NCBI GenBank assembly: GCA_903951445.1
Contig: CAJBBZ010000075.1
Coordinates: forward strand, 1 to 55,499
Reading direction: 5' to 3'
From: an uncultured beta proteobacterium
GTDB taxonomy: Bacteria; Pseudomonadota; Gammaproteobacteria; Burkholderiales; Burkholderiaceae_C
Length of the DNA stretch: 55,499 nt
Below are positions 9,133-19,114 of this stretch, piece after piece (the stretch's first letter is position 1; the number at the start of each line of letters is the position of its first letter). Made by a program: the position numbers and the translations under genes. The notes beneath the pieces are model-generated. The model had not been told where the DNA came from and did no database searches. It was given only the letters and a program-made list of their open reading frames with translations.

Positions 9133-10302
9133 ATGACCGACGCGCTGCACACTTTGCTGGCCCCTTTCAAACGCCAATTGGCCGATCTGGAGCAAGCGCA
9201 TGCGGCCGGCACACTTAGCCAGGCCCAGCGCGATGCCGAGCGCGCCAGCCTGGAGCGGCGGCTACTGGACATGCTCTTGCATGACAACGCGGTTGCGGCG
9301 CCTACAGCGGCTAAGCCATCTTGGTCTTTGTTGTTGGGCTTGCTGGTCCTAGTGCTGGCAGTGGCTATCGGCGGCTATGTTTACAAGCGCAGCGCCAATC
9401 CGCCGCAAGGCGAAGAAGAGGGCGCCGATGGCGGTGCCAACCAAGCCCAGGTGGTGGCCATGGTGGAGCAACTGGCCGAGCGCATGAAGCAAAACCCCAA
9501 CGACGCCGATGGCTGGGCCATGCTGGCACGCTCCTACAGCGTGATGGAGCGCAACGAGGACGCACTGGCGGCTTACCAAAAAGCGGTGGCTTTGCGCCAA
9601 GACGACGCCGGTTTGCTGGTGGATTACGCCGATGCCTTGGCCGTGAAAAATCAGCACAGCCTGCAAGGCGAACCCATGGCCTTGATTACGCGCGCGCTCA
9701 AGCTCAACCCGGACCACATCAAAGGCCTGGCGCTGGCGGGCAGCGACGCGTTTGTGCGCAAAGATTTTGCGCTGGCCGTCAAATACTGGAGCCGCATTGA
9801 GCAAGTCGGCCCGCCGGACAATATGTTGGTGCAGCGCGTGTCCGCTAGCTTGCAAGAGGCGCGCGAACTGGCCGGTCTGCCGCCGCAGTCCACGCCTCTG
9901 GCCGCTCAAACCAAACCACAGGCCCCAGCCGATGCCAGTCCTGTCACCGCGGGCGGGCCTTCGGTGCGCGGTACCGTGAGCTTGTCGCCCGAATTGCGCG
10001 CCCAGGCCAGCCCCGAAGACACGGTGTTTATTTTTGCCAAAGCCGCTCCCAATGGCCGCATGCCTTTGGCCGCTGAGCGCAAACAGGTCAAAGACTTGCC
10101 CTACCAGTTCACGCTCGATGACAGCAAATCGATGTCGCCGCAAGCGCGTTTATCTAGCGCCACGCAAGTCGTCATCAGTGCGCGCATCAGCAAAAGTGGT
10201 AATGCCATCGCCCAGCCTGGCGATCTGCAAGGCCAGTCTGTGCCTGTAGCGCTAGGCGCCAAAGACTTGCGCATTGATATCCGAGAGGTCGTGAAGCCTT
10301 AA
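9133..10302 (+). CDS. ccmI: cytochrome c-type biogenesis protein CcmI (TPR)
   Basis: Apocytochrome c chaperone of 389 residues, the last gene of the ccm operon. It has an N-terminal CcmI cytoplasmic segment, one membrane helix near residues 63-82, TPR repeats (LARSYSVMERNEDALAAYQK and following), then a C-terminal beta-rich periplasmic domain. ATG 9133 is preferred over the TTG at 9121 that overlaps the ccmH stop. The long loop rich in Ala/Gln/Pro around residues 255-280 links the TPR and C-terminal domains. Confidence 0.9.
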   Translation: MTDALHTLLAPFKRQLADLEQAHAAGTLSQAQRDAERASLERRLLDMLLHDNAVAAPTAAKPSWSLLLGLLVLVLAVAIGGYVYKRSANPPQGEEEGADGGANQAQVVAMVEQLAERMKQNPNDADGWAMLARSYSVMERNEDALAAYQKAVALRQDDAGLLVDYADALAVKNQHSLQGEPMALITRALKLNPDHIKGLALAGSDAFVRKDFALAVKYWSRIEQVGPPDNMLVQRVSASLQEARELAGLPPQSTPLAAQTKPQAPADASPVTAGGPSVRGTVSLSPELRAQASPEDTVFIFAKAAPNGRMPLAAERKQVKDLPYQFTLDDSKSMSPQARLSSATQVVISARISKSGNAIAQPGDLQGQSVPVALGAKDLRIDIREVVKP

Positions 10303-10331
10303 GGCTTTTGTGCAGTACGCTCCTTAGCGCA

Positions 10332-10808
10332 TCACAGCATCCACTTGACGCCTTCAAAAAACGCCGCCGTCATTAGCACATAGCGCAAGAATTTGCCGAT
10401 CAAGATATAGATCAGGCAAGGCCAGAAGGGGAGCTTGAGCCAACCTGCCAAGGTACACAAGGGGTCGCCGATGATAGGCAGCCAACCCAAAAGGCAGGCC
10501 TTCGGGCCTAATTTTTCCAGCCAAAGGAGCGCGCGGTTTTCTGTGTTGCTGTGCAGGCCTTGATTGGCCAGGCGGCGGGCGCCGCGCCCCATGGCGTAGT
10601 CCAAGGCCCCACCGAGGGTATTGCCCACGGTGGCCACGGCAATTACCGGCCAGTATTGCGCCGGGTTCAGGTGGATCACGCCCAGCACCACCGGCTCTGA
10701 ACCCATGGGAAGCAGGGTCGCCGAAATAAAGGACACCACAAAGACCGTGGACAGGCCGTAGGTCGGTAGGGCCAACATGTCCAAGAGCGATTGCATCCAT
10801 ATTTCCAT
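10332..10808 (-). CDS. YqaA family inner-membrane protein (DedA/VTT-like)
   Basis: Hydrophobic 158-residue protein of the YqaA branch of the VTT/SNARE-associated membrane family. Typical residues include the early GSEPVV turn, GNTLGGALDYAMGR and the downstream GWLPIIGDPLC re-entrant-loop motif. The start chosen is ATG 10806-10808 (MEIWMQ); ATG 10796 is possible, and the frame is open further upstream to 10952 but without family character. It converges on ccmI with a 29-bp gap. Function in YqaA proteins is poorly known; lipid transport or membrane homeostasis is a family-level guess. Confidence 0.82.
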   Translation of the reverse strand: MEIWMQSLLDMLALPTYGLSTVFVVSFISATLLPMGSEPVVLGVIHLNPAQYWPVIAVATVGNTLGGALDYAMGRGARRLANQGLHSNTENRALLWLEKLGPKACLLGWLPIIGDPLCTLAGWLKLPFWPCLIYILIGKFLRYVLMTAAFFEGVKWML

Positions 10809-10946
10809 TGCGCGGTCAGTATAGGTAAGGTGCCCATGTGGCCTGACAGTGTGCTGAAATTTTAGGCATATAGAATGGCCGCCCGCCCAGCGCCAAACCC
10901 CTGGTGCAAGCGGCCTTGAAGCCTTTAACCACCACTTATTTCCCGC

Positions 10947-12044
10947 ATGCAAATCGGCCCTTACGTATTGGCAAATCCGGTCTTCGTCGCGCCCATGGCC
11001 GGCGTGACCGATCGCCCGTTTCGGCAGTTATGCAAGCGCCTGGGTGCGGGCTACGCGGTCAGTGAAATGGTCACCTCGCGGCGCGATTTGTGGGATTCGC
11101 TCAAGACCTCCCGCCGTGCCAACCACGAGGGTGAGCCCGGCCCTATCGCAGTCCAAATCGCGGGCACCGATGCCGCCATGATGGCTGATGCGGCGCGCTA
11201 CAACATCGACCGTGGCGCGCAAATCATCGATATCAATATGGGCTGCCCGGCCAAAAAAGTGTGCAACAAATGGGCGGGCTCTGCGCTGATGCAGGACGAG
11301 ACTTTGGCGTTGGAAATCATCGACGCAGTCGTGCAGGCCAGCGCGGCGCACGGTGTGCCGGTCACGCTCAAGATGCGCACCGGCTGGTGCCAGAGCGATA
11401 AAAATGCCTTGTCGATTGCGTTGGCCGCGCAAAGCGCTGGCATAGCCATGGTCACCGTCCATGGCCGCACCCGCGAACAAGGCTACCGCGGCCAGGCTGA
11501 ATACGAGACCATCGCCGCAGTGAAAGCCGCGCTGCGCATTCCGGTGGTGGCCAATGGCGACATCAACAGCCCGCACCAGGCGCGCCAGGTGCTAAGCCTT
11601 ACCGGCGCAGACGCGGTGATGATTGGCCGCGCGGCGCAAGGACGCCCCTGGATATTTCGGGAGATCACACATTTTCTGGAGACCGGCAATGTGCTGGCAC
11701 CACCCTTGGTGCAAGAAGTGCGCCGCTGGCTGATCGCGCATTTGCAAGACCATTACAGCCTGTATGGCGAGTACACCGGCGTGCGCAGTGCGCGCAAACA
11801 CATTGCCTGGTATCTGCGCAGCCTGCCTGGCGGGGAAGACTTCCGCCGCCGCCTCAACTTATTGAACGACAGCGCCGCACAAGTGCAAGCTGTCGATGAT
11901 TTTCTAGACCAGTTAAACCAAAGCATAGACCGCATTCCTGCGGTCTATGACGCCAGCGGACGGCTCTTGCCCGAAGCGGCATCCCATGACCATGAAAGCG
12001 ACCCTATGTGCCACTCCACCATGAGCCTGCACCATGAGCAATAA
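10947..12044 (+). CDS. dusB: tRNA-dihydrouridine synthase DusB
   Basis: FMN- and NADPH-dependent enzyme that reduces uridine to dihydrouridine in tRNA. The 365-residue TIM-barrel protein has the N-terminal FMN motif APMAGVTDRPFR, the catalytic cysteine C100 in N-M-G-C-P-A-K-K-V, and the FMN phosphate region VANGDI..GADAVMIGRAAQGRPW. Gene order dusB-fis is conserved in proteobacteria and supports the DusB subtype. The 3' end overlaps fis by 11 bp. Confidence 0.95.
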   Translation: MQIGPYVLANPVFVAPMAGVTDRPFRQLCKRLGAGYAVSEMVTSRRDLWDSLKTSRRANHEGEPGPIAVQIAGTDAAMMADAARYNIDRGAQIIDINMGCPAKKVCNKWAGSALMQDETLALEIIDAVVQASAAHGVPVTLKMRTGWCQSDKNALSIALAAQSAGIAMVTVHGRTREQGYRGQAEYETIAAVKAALRIPVVANGDINSPHQARQVLSLTGADAVMIGRAAQGRPWIFREITHFLETGNVLAPPLVQEVRRWLIAHLQDHYSLYGEYTGVRSARKHIAWYLRSLPGGEDFRRRLNLLNDSAAQVQAVDDFLDQLNQSIDRIPAVYDASGRLLPEAASHDHESDPMCHSTMSLHHEQ

Positions 12045-12267
12045 CAAACTGGACGAATGCGTGCGCGCCAGCTTAGAAGCTTACTTGCGCGATTTAGATG
12101 GCCTGGAGCCGCACGGCATGCACGAGATGCTGGTGCGCGCGGTAGAAAAACCTTTGCTCGAAGTGGTGATGGTCGCTGCTGCCAACAACCAGTCCAAAGC
12201 CGCGCAATGGCTGGGCCTAAACCGCAACACCTTGCGCAAAAAACTTCTGGAACACCATCTTGTATGA
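12034..12267 (+). CDS. fis: DNA-binding protein Fis
   Basis: Short Fis-family nucleoid protein of 77 residues. It lacks the longer N-terminal arm of the enterobacterial form. The C-terminal helix-turn-helix reads [20 protein letters not shown], almost identical to the NtrC/Fis HTH consensus. It lies between dusB and purH with overlaps on both sides (11 bp with dusB; ATGA with purH), so all three genes are probably co-translated. Confidence 0.93.
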   Translation: MSNNKLDECVRASLEAYLRDLDGLEPHGMHEMLVRAVEKPLLEVVMVAAANNQSKAAQWLGLNRNTLRKKLLEHHLV

Positions 12268-13853
12268 ATGCATTACTTTCCGTATCGGACAAAACCGGTG
12301 TGCTCGATCTGGCGCGCGCGCTGCACGCCCTGGGCATACGCCTGCTCTCCACCGGCGGCACGGCCAAGCTGCTGGCTGAGCATGGCCTGCCGGTGACCGA
12401 AGTGGCCGAGATGACCGGCTTTCCGGAAATGCTCGATGGCCGGGTAAAAACCCTGCACCCCAAAGTACACGGCGGTCTATTGGCGCGGCGCGATGTACCG
12501 GCGCACATGCAGGCGCTGGCGGCGCACGGCATAGACACCATCGATTTGCTGGTAGTAAATTTATATCCTTTCGAGGCCACGGTGGCGCGGGCTGGATGCA
12601 CGCTGGAAGAGGCAATTGAAAACATCGATATCGGCGGGCCCGCTATGGTGCGCAGCGCCGCCAAAAACTGGAAAGACGTAGCCGTGCTCACCGATGCCAG
12701 CCAATACGACACCGTCATCGCCGAACTGCAAGCCCATGGCGCGGTAAGCAGCAGCACCAAGTTTGCGCTTTCAGTGGCCGCCTTCAACCGCATCAGCCAG
12801 TACGACGGCGCGATCAGCGACTATTTGTCGTCTGTGCAGCCCGATGGCACGATGGCAGTGTTTGCGGGGCAGGCCAATGGCCGCTTTGTGAAATTGCAGG
12901 ACCTGCGCTACGGCGAAAACCCGCACCAGTACTCCGCGTTTTTCCGCGACTTGTACCCCGCCCCCGGGTCACTGGTGACCGCACAGCAATTGCAAGGCAA
13001 GGAACTGAGCTACAACAACATCGCCGACGCCGATGCTGCCTGGGAATGCGTCAAAAGCTTTGAAACCCCAGCCTGCGTCATCGTCAAACACGCCAACCCC
13101 TGCGGCGTAGCCATTGCGGCTGATGCGTCCACTGCCTATGCCAAGGCTTTCAGCGCCGACCCTACCTCCGCATTTGGCGGCATCATCGCCTTCAATTGCG
13201 AAGTCGATGGCGATACCGCGCGCCATGTCAGCGCCCAGTTTGTAGAAGTGCTGATCGCCCCCGCTTTCAGTACCGAGGCGCTCAGCGTTCTGTCCGCCAA
13301 AACCAATGTGCGTGTCCTGCAAATCACATTGCCTTATGCCCTCGGCCAACGCCCCGAAAAAGCCAGTGCTTGGACGCTGGGGCGCAACGCGGTCGATGTC
13401 AAACGCGTGGGCTCTGGCATGCTGATGCAAACCGCCGACAACCACGAGTTGACCCTGGCCGATATGCGCGTGGTCAGCAAAGTGCAGCCTAGTGCGGCAC
13501 AAATGCAAGATATGTTGTTCGCCTGGAAAGTAGCCAAATACGTCAAGTCCAATGCCATTGTTTTTTGCAAAGACGGCATGACCATGGGCGTGGGCGCCGG
13601 CCAAATGAGCCGCTTGGACTCGGCCCGTATCGCGTCTATCAAAGCCGGGCACGCCAGCTTGTCATTGAGTGGCACGGTAGTCGCCAGCGACGCCTTCTTT
13701 CCGTTTCGCGATGGCCTGGACGTCGTGGTCGATGCGGGCGCCACCTGCATCATCCAGCCAGGCGGCAGCATGCGCGACGATGAAGTAGTGCGCGCCGCCG
13801 ATGAGCGTGGCGTGGCCATGGTGTATACCGGGGTGCGGCACTTTAGGCATTAA
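12264..13853 (+). CDS. purH: bifunctional AICAR transformylase / IMP cyclohydrolase PurH
   Basis: Performs the last two steps of de novo IMP synthesis. The 529-residue protein has an N-terminal MGS-like cyclohydrolase domain ([40 protein letters not shown]) and a C-terminal transformylase domain with the K-H-A-N-P-C-G catalytic motif and [11 protein letters not shown] 12264 overlaps the fis stop; the in-frame open region upstream runs through fis out of frame and is not coding. A hairpin terminator follows at 13879. Confidence 0.96.
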   Translation: MNALLSVSDKTGVLDLARALHALGIRLLSTGGTAKLLAEHGLPVTEVAEMTGFPEMLDGRVKTLHPKVHGGLLARRDVPAHMQALAAHGIDTIDLLVVNLYPFEATVARAGCTLEEAIENIDIGGPAMVRSAAKNWKDVAVLTDASQYDTVIAELQAHGAVSSSTKFALSVAAFNRISQYDGAISDYLSSVQPDGTMAVFAGQANGRFVKLQDLRYGENPHQYSAFFRDLYPAPGSLVTAQQLQGKELSYNNIADADAAWECVKSFETPACVIVKHANPCGVAIAADASTAYAKAFSADPTSAFGGIIAFNCEVDGDTARHVSAQFVEVLIAPAFSTEALSVLSAKTNVRVLQITLPYALGQRPEKASAWTLGRNAVDVKRVGSGMLMQTADNHELTLADMRVVSKVQPSAAQMQDMLFAWKVAKYVKSNAIVFCKDGMTMGVGAGQMSRLDSARIASIKAGHASLSLSGTVVASDAFFPFRDGLDVVVDAGATCIIQPGGSMRDDEVVRAADERGVAMVYTGVRHFRH

Positions 13854-13878
13854 GCGAACTGGCTTTGCTCAAGAAAAA

Positions 13879-13903
13879 AACGGCCTGCCAAGGCCGTTTT
13901 TTT
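13879..13903. terminator. bidirectional rho-independent terminator between purH and hemL
   Basis: An 8-bp perfect stem AACGGCCT/AGGCCGTT with a GCCA loop is flanked by an A-run on the left and a T-run on the right. It can therefore terminate both the rightward purH operon and the leftward hemL transcript, which converge here. Confidence 0.9.
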
Positions 13904-13952
13904 ATGCTGATTGGTTTACGCGTATGCAGGCCTGCCGCAGCAGTTGCAAGCC

Positions 13953-15257
13953 TTACAAGCTGGCAAACACTTCTTTCGCCGCCGCCACCGTCTCCGCAAT
14001 ATCAGCCTCGGTGTGCGCCGCACTGATGAAGCCAGCCTCGTAGAGCGCCGGTGCGAAATACACGCCCCGGTCCAGCATCCCATGGAACAAGGTGTTAAAG
14101 CGCTTGTTGTCGGTGCTAATGACTTTGGCGTAGTTTTGCGGCAGTTCGGGGAACAGGAAAAAGCCAAACATGCCGCCTTCGCTGTCGGTGCTAAAGGGCA
14201 CGCCCGCCGCATCGGCAGCGCCTTGCAGGCCGCGCATCAGCGATTGGGTTTTGGCGGCCAGGGCATCGAAAAAGCCGGGCTTGCTGATTTCGCGCAGCGT
14301 GGCCAGGCCGCAGGCGGTGGCAATTGGGTTGCCCGACAAAGTACCGGCCTGGTACACCGGCCCTAGGGGCGCCATTTGCTCCATCACCGCGCGCTTGCCG
14401 CCAAACGCGGCCAAGGGCATACCGCCGCCGATCACCTTGCCCAGCACCGTGATGTCCGGCGCAAAACCCGGCAGGGCTTTGGCATACACGCTTTGCGCGC
14501 TGCCCAGGGCCACGCGCAGCCCGCTCATCACTTCGTCAAACACCAGCAGCGCGCCGTATTGGGTACACAGCTCGCGGGCGCGTTTCACGAAGGGCACCGA
14601 GGCGCGTACAAAATTCATATTCCCGGCAATCGGCTCGATCATCAGGCAGGCCAGGTCTTTGCCGTGCAGGGCAAAAGCTTCTTCCAGTTGCTGCAAATTG
14701 TTGTATTCCAGTACCAGCGTGTGCTGTACCACTTCGGGCGGCACACCGGCGCTGGTCGGGTTGCCCAGTGTGGCCAGGCCCGAGCCGGCTTTGACCAGCA
14801 AAGGATCGGCGTGGCCGTGGTAGCAGCCCTCAAACTTGATAAATTTGCTTCGCCCGGTAGCGCCGCGCGCCAGGCGGATGGCGGTCATGGCCGCTTCGGT
14901 GCCCGAGCTGACCAGGCGCACCATGTCCATGCTGGGCACATGGCGCAATATTTCTTCGGCCAGTTCCACCTCGCGCTCGGTGGGCGCGCCAAAGGAAAAG
15001 CCCTCGAGCAGTGCTTTTTGCACCGCCTCGACCACGGCAGGATGCCCGTGGCCCAAAATCATCGGCCCCCAAGAGCCGATGTAGTCGATATAGCGCTGGC
15101 CGTTGGCGTCCCAAAAATACGCGCCCTGGGCGCGGGTCACAAAGCGGGGCGTACCACCCACGGCTTTGAAAGCGCGCACCGGTGAGTTGACGCCTCCGGG
15201 GATGACGGCGGCGGCGCGTTGAAAGAGTTCGAGGTTGCGGTCAGTGGCGGGTTTCAT
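13953..15257 (-). CDS. hemL: glutamate-1-semialdehyde 2,1-aminomutase HemL
   Basis: PLP enzyme that makes 5-aminolevulinate for heme and other tetrapyrroles, linking to the heme demand of the ccm operon. The 434-residue protein shows [10 protein letters not shown], the substrate/cofactor region [16 protein letters not shown], the aspartate-containing FDEVMSG and the PLP lysine in [19 protein letters not shown] 15257 gives the usual [15 protein letters not shown] start; upstream in-frame codons lie inside thiD and are not family-like. The start overlaps the thiD 3' end by 17 bp. Confidence 0.96.
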   Translation of the reverse strand: MKPATDRNLELFQRAAAVIPGGVNSPVRAFKAVGGTPRFVTRAQGAYFWDANGQRYIDYIGSWGPMILGHGHPAVVEAVQKALLEGFSFGAPTEREVELAEEILRHVPSMDMVRLVSSGTEAAMTAIRLARGATGRSKFIKFEGCYHGHADPLLVKAGSGLATLGNPTSAGVPPEVVQHTLVLEYNNLQQLEEAFALHGKDLACLMIEPIAGNMNFVRASVPFVKRARELCTQYGALLVFDEVMSGLRVALGSAQSVYAKALPGFAPDITVLGKVIGGGMPLAAFGGKRAVMEQMAPLGPVYQAGTLSGNPIATACGLATLREISKPGFFDALAAKTQSLMRGLQGAADAAGVPFSTDSEGGMFGFFLFPELPQNYAKVISTDNKRFNTLFHGMLDRGVYFAPALYEAGFISAAHTEADIAETVAAAKEVFASL

Positions 15258-16194
15258 TGGGTGGGAAGTCAAAAAGAAAAGGTTGGTCGGAATCTTCGGC
15301 ATCGAGCAAGAGCTCACCGTCGGGCACATCATGTGCCCAAAACAGGCGGTCGGGCTGCACGTGGCCCATGCCCGGGCGAAGGCCAGCTTCCAGGCTGCGG
15401 TCCAGGTAACTCAGGGCCTCGGTGACCGCCTCGGCCAGCTCGGTGCCCACGGCGATTAACGCGGCTAGGGCGGCTGATAAGGTGTCGCCGGTGCCTACAA
15501 ACGTGGCTTCCAAGCGCTCAAATTTTTCGCTGCACATGAGCGCGCTGGCGCTGCACAAGGTGTTGTCGATAAATTGCTCGGGCAAAGGGATGCCGGTGAC
15601 CAGGGTGTAGGGCACGCCCAGCTCTTGTGCGGCTTTGGCAATGTCGCGCGCATCGGGGGCGCGCGGCGCGTCCCAGTCGGGAAGCAGCCAGCGCGCCAGC
15701 GTGCCGTAGCTGCCGACCAAGACCGTAGTTTGCGGCAGCAGCATGTCGGCGCAGGCGTCCAGGTACTGGTCAATTTGGTCTTCCTGCCACCAGGACAGGT
15801 CGGGCATATAGGTCACGACCGGTACATCGGCGTAGTCGGATACCAGGGCGGCAACCGCGCTCAGGTTTTCCGGGCTGCCGACAAAGCCGACTTTGAACAC
15901 ATCGGGCGCCACATCTTCCAAGATGGTGCGGGCCTGCGCCAGCACGGCGTCGTCATCAAAGGGGAAGTGGTCAGCGATCTCGCTGGTGTCACGGGCGTAT
16001 GCGCCGGTCACCACCGGCATGGGGTGGACGCCTACCGAGGCCATCGCCAGGCAGTCGGCCGTCAGGCCACCAGCGCCGCTGGGGTCATTGGCATTGAAGA
16101 CCATCACGCTGGCCACGGGGCCGTCGGCTGGCCCGTCATCGTCCAGCACCGTAATGGGGGCGGGGCCTGCCGTGTCTTTTTTGGGGTGCTTCAT
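15241..16194 (-). CDS. thiD: ThiD-like hydroxymethylpyrimidine kinase (atypical)
   Basis: Ribokinase-fold protein of 317 residues related to HMP/HMP-P kinase of thiamine biosynthesis. The N-terminal substrate motif is [21 protein letters not shown]. The C-terminal anion-hole motif reads G-T-G-D-T-L-S-A-A, where classical ThiD has G-T-G-C-T-L-S-A; an aspartate at this site is usual in pyridoxal and ribokinase-type members. The C-terminal extension is acidic ([20 protein letters not shown]). It is upstream of and overlaps hemL, and divergent from rubredoxin. The thiamine role is therefore likely but not certain. Confidence 0.8.
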   Translation of the reverse strand: MKHPKKDTAGPAPITVLDDDGPADGPVASVMVFNANDPSGAGGLTADCLAMASVGVHPMPVVTGAYARDTSEIADHFPFDDDAVLAQARTILEDVAPDVFKVGFVGSPENLSAVAALVSDYADVPVVTYMPDLSWWQEDQIDQYLDACADMLLPQTTVLVGSYGTLARWLLPDWDAPRAPDARDIAKAAQELGVPYTLVTGIPLPEQFIDNTLCSASALMCSEKFERLEATFVGTGDTLSAALAALIAVGTELAEAVTEALSYLDRSLEAGLRPGMGHVQPDRLFWAHDVPDGELLLDAEDSDQPFLFDFPPNETRH

Positions 16195-16306
16195 GGTCGC
16201 AACAAGTAGATAAGGTGCCGCAATCAAGGAGTCAAACCAGTGCCTGGCGGCCCGCCGCAAGGCACTATTTACAATCGCCTCATTCTATTCTCAAGGTAAA
16301 TACGCT

Positions 16307-16480
16307 GTGACCGATACCAAAACCTGGATGTGCCTGATTTGCGGCTGGATTTATGACGAAGTTCTGGGCGCCCCGGATGACGGTATTGCGGCAGGCACCC
16401 TGTGGGCTGACGTGCCCATGAACTGGACCTGTCCCGAGTGCGGCGCGCGTAAAGAGGACTTTGAGATGGTGCAAATTTAA
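16307..16480 (+). CDS. rubredoxin (GTG start)
   Basis: A 57-residue iron-sulfur electron carrier. Two C-x2-C knuckles bind a single iron: M-C-L-I-C-G-W-I-Y-D near the N-terminus and W-T-C-P-E-C-G-A near the C-terminus, with the family DGIAAGTLWADVP loop between. The start is GTG 16307 (MTDTKTWMCLICGW). The gene sits 112 bp from the divergent thiD, the arrangement commonly seen in Burkholderiales. Confidence 0.93.
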   Translation: MTDTKTWMCLICGWIYDEVLGAPDDGIAAGTLWADVPMNWTCPECGARKEDFEMVQI

Positions 16481-16562
16481 GCCTGTTCGGTCGATCTGCG
16501 CATGGGTGCGCTTCTCCGCGCTAAAGCGCCCGTGAAGCTAGCTAGCCCCCAAACCATTCCCC

Positions 16563-18041
16563 TCAGGCTGGTTTCTCCCGGCATTTAACCACCGCATAGC
16601 GCGCCAGCGTAGCAGCACGGGCGGCGGCGTGGTCCACCACCGGATGCGGGTAGTGCACGCCCAGTTGCACTTCCGCTGCCTCCAGCACCAGGGGTGGCGC
16701 CTGCCAGGGGGCGTGGATGTATTTGGCGTCTAAACCAGCCAGCGCCGGGACATAGCGGCGTATGAATTTGCCCGCCGCGTCGAATTTTTCGCTCTGGCTG
16801 ACCGGGTTGAAGATACGGAAATAGGGCTGGGCGTCGCAGCCGCTGGAGCTGACCCACTGCCAGCCGCCGTTGTTGGCCGAGAGGTCAAAGTCGTTGAGCT
16901 GCTGCGCAAAATAACGCTCGCCCCAGCGCCAGTCGATGCCCAGGTGTTTGACCAAAAAGCTACCGGCCACCATGCGCAAGCGGTTGTGCATATAGCCGCT
17001 CTGGTTGAGCTGGGCCATGGCCGCGTCCACAAGCGGGTAGCCAGTGCGCGCTTCGCACCAGGCGGCAAAGCGGTCTTGGGCCAGCGCGCCTTGCTCCCAC
17101 ACAATGGCGTCGTAATCGGGCTTAAAGCTGTTAGCCGCCACATGCGGAAAGTTGGACACCACCTGAAAATAAAAATCGCGCCAGACCAACTCGGCCAGCC
17201 AGACGCGCGCGCCTGCGTCACCTGCCAGCTGCGGCCCCAGCGCCAGATTGACCAATTGGCGGATCGACACCGTGCCAAAACGCAAATGCACGCTCAGGTA
17301 ACTGGGCCCTTTAACGGCGGGGAAGTTGCGCGTGTCCTCGTACGCGCCCATGCGTGGCGCAAAGTCGGCCAGCAGCGCTTGGGCGCCTGCCTCGCCCGTA
17401 GCGATTCCTAGGGCGGATAAATTGGTCGGCGTAAACCCAATGTCGGCCAGCGTGGGCACGCCCTGCCGGTAGGCTGCTGGGCGGCTGGCCAGCTTCTGGC
17501 CCAAAGCGCTGCAATCCTGGGTGGGCACCGTTCTGCCGCCCAGGCGCGCCAGCCAAGCGCGCAAATAAGGGGTGAACACGCCATAGGGCTTGCCGGTTTG
17601 GGTCAGGATCTCGCGCTGTTCAAACACCACATGGTCTTTCACGCTGATCCAGGCCTTGCGCATTCGCGCCAGCGCGCTTTGCACTTGCGCATCCCGGGCA
17701 ATCGCCTGGGGTTCGTAGTCCCGGGCGCAAAACACCGCATCCACTCCCAGCGCCTGTACCAGCGCCGGGATTTCCTCCTCGGCCCAGCCATGGCGCACGA
17801 TCAGGCCGGTGTGCGCCGCTTGGCCCAGCGCGCGCAATTGCGTGTCGATCGCGGCCAGCGATTCGCGGATGAAATCCACCCGGCGGTCGGTGCGCGGCAG
17901 CGGGTCCAAAATGGCGCGGTCCAGCACAAACACGCAGTGCACGTGCGCGCAGGATTGCAGGGCTGCTGCCAGGGCGGCGTTGTCGCTCAGGCGTAAATCG
18001 CGGCGCAGCCAGACCAGGCCAGAGGAATAAGTGCTTTGCAT
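16563..18041 (-). CDS. phrB: deoxyribodipyrimidine photolyase
   Basis: Light-driven DNA repair enzyme that splits cyclobutane pyrimidine dimers using FAD. The 492-residue protein has an N-terminal alpha/beta antenna domain (LVWLRRDLRLSDNAAL) and the helical FAD domain with YMHNRLRMVAGSFLVKHL, WRWGERYF and DLSANNGGWQW. The W-x-W-G and N-N-G-G-W-Q-W-x-S-S-x-G-x-D-A-x-P-Y patterns match class I CPD photolyases. ATG 18041 is chosen from the MQSTYSSGLVWLRR start. A 21-bp gap separates it from the divergent yqgE. Confidence 0.94.
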   Translation of the reverse strand: MQSTYSSGLVWLRRDLRLSDNAALAAALQSCAHVHCVFVLDRAILDPLPRTDRRVDFIRESLAAIDTQLRALGQAAHTGLIVRHGWAEEEIPALVQALGVDAVFCARDYEPQAIARDAQVQSALARMRKAWISVKDHVVFEQREILTQTGKPYGVFTPYLRAWLARLGGRTVPTQDCSALGQKLASRPAAYRQGVPTLADIGFTPTNLSALGIATGEAGAQALLADFAPRMGAYEDTRNFPAVKGPSYLSVHLRFGTVSIRQLVNLALGPQLAGDAGARVWLAELVWRDFYFQVVSNFPHVAANSFKPDYDAIVWEQGALAQDRFAAWCEARTGYPLVDAAMAQLNQSGYMHNRLRMVAGSFLVKHLGIDWRWGERYFAQQLNDFDLSANNGGWQWVSSSGCDAQPYFRIFNPVSQSEKFDAAGKFIRRYVPALAGLDAKYIHAPWQAPPLVLEAAEVQLGVHYPHPVVDHAAARAATLARYAVVKCREKPA

Positions 18042-18062
18042 GCCTGTCGCTAAAATAGTTTT

Positions 18063-18662
18063 ATGTCCGGCGATTTTGCATCCACCAACCTCACGCACCA
18101 TTTTTTGATCGCGATGCCGGGTTTGGAAGACGGGCTTTTCTCCAAAAGCGTGGTCTATTTATGCGACCACAGCCCGCGCGGCGCGTTGGGGCTCATTATC
18201 AATAAGCCTTCCGAAATCAGTTTGTCCGACTTGTTTGACAAGGTCGATTTACCTTTGCAGCGCGCCGACCTGGCCGGACAGTCGGTGCTGCATGGCGGCC
18301 CCCTGCACGAAGAGCGCGGTTTTGTGCTCCACGAGGCGCTGTCTGGCACCACCGACAGCGCGCCCGCCGCCCCCTATGCCTCCAGCATGGTCATCCCTGG
18401 CGGTTTGGCGATGACTACCTCGCGCGATGTGCTCGAAGCCCTGGCCGGAGGGCAGGGGCCGAGCAAAGTGCTGGTCTCGCTGGGCTATGCGTCATGGGGC
18501 GAAGGGCAGTTAGAGAGCGAGCTGATGCGTAATAGCTGGCTCACGGTGGACGCTGAAAAAAGCATTATTTTTGACACTCCCATCGGCCAGCGCTACGAGC
18601 GCGCGCTAGACCTGTTGGGTTTGAAGGCCTGGACCATCGCCCCGCAGGCGGGCCACGCATGA
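18063..18662 (+). CDS. YqgE/AlgH family protein
   Basis: A 199-residue UPF0301 protein. The conserved opening LTHHFLIAMPGLEDGLFSKSV is followed by YLCDHSPRGALGLIINKP and LHGGPLHEERGFVLH, with GYASWGEGQLESEL near the C-terminus. Its biochemical function is unknown. It overlaps ruvX by 4 bp, a neighbour pair (yqgE-yqgF) conserved across proteobacteria. Confidence 0.94.
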   Translation: MSGDFASTNLTHHFLIAMPGLEDGLFSKSVVYLCDHSPRGALGLIINKPSEISLSDLFDKVDLPLQRADLAGQSVLHGGPLHEERGFVLHEALSGTTDSAPAAPYASSMVIPGGLAMTTSRDVLEALAGGQGPSKVLVSLGYASWGEGQLESELMRNSWLTVDAEKSIIFDTPIGQRYERALDLLGLKAWTIAPQAGHA

Positions 18663-19114
18663 ACGCGTTGGCCATGCCCGCGCTCACCGCAGCCCTGCCA
18701 CCGAAGCAAGCCAAGTCAGTTCCCGCCGATTTGCAGCGTTTTATGGCTTTTGATTTCGGCGCCCGGCGCACCGGCGTGGCAGTAGGCAGCCGCCTCTTGG
18801 GCGGAGCGCAGCCGCAGGCCACTATTCAAGCGGCTGGCGACGCGCGTTTTGCCCAGATTGCGCTGCGCCTCAAGGAATGGGAGCCCCAAGCCCTGGTGGT
18901 CGGCGTGCCCTACCACCCCGATGGCGCGCCCCACGACAATACGCTGCGCGCGCAAAAGTTTGGACGCCAGTTGCAAGGCCGTTTTGGCCTGCCGGTGTTT
19001 GAGGTGGACGAGCGCTACAGCACCACCGAAGCACTCGCAGGTGGCGCCAAAGATGCCGATGCGGCTTCGGCCTGCATCATCCTGGAGCAGTTTTTGCGGA
19101 GCTTGTCGCCATGA
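18659..19114 (+). CDS. ruvX: Holliday junction resolvase-like RuvX/YqgF
   Basis: RNase H-fold protein of 151 residues implicated in 16S rRNA 5' maturation and sometimes in junction resolution. The first acidic strand is F-M-A-F-D-F-G-A-R-R-T-G-V-A-V-G, followed by LVVGVPYHPDGAPHDNT and VDERYSTTEA, and a last acidic motif KDADAASACIILEQFL. ATG 18659 leaves about 28 residues before the first strand, longer than usual, so an internal Met may be the true start. Confidence 0.92.
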   Translation: MNALAMPALTAALPPKQAKSVPADLQRFMAFDFGARRTGVAVGSRLLGGAQPQATIQAAGDARFAQIALRLKEWEPQALVVGVPYHPDGAPHDNTLRAQKFGRQLQGRFGLPVFEVDERYSTTEALAGGAKDADAASACIILEQFLRSLSP

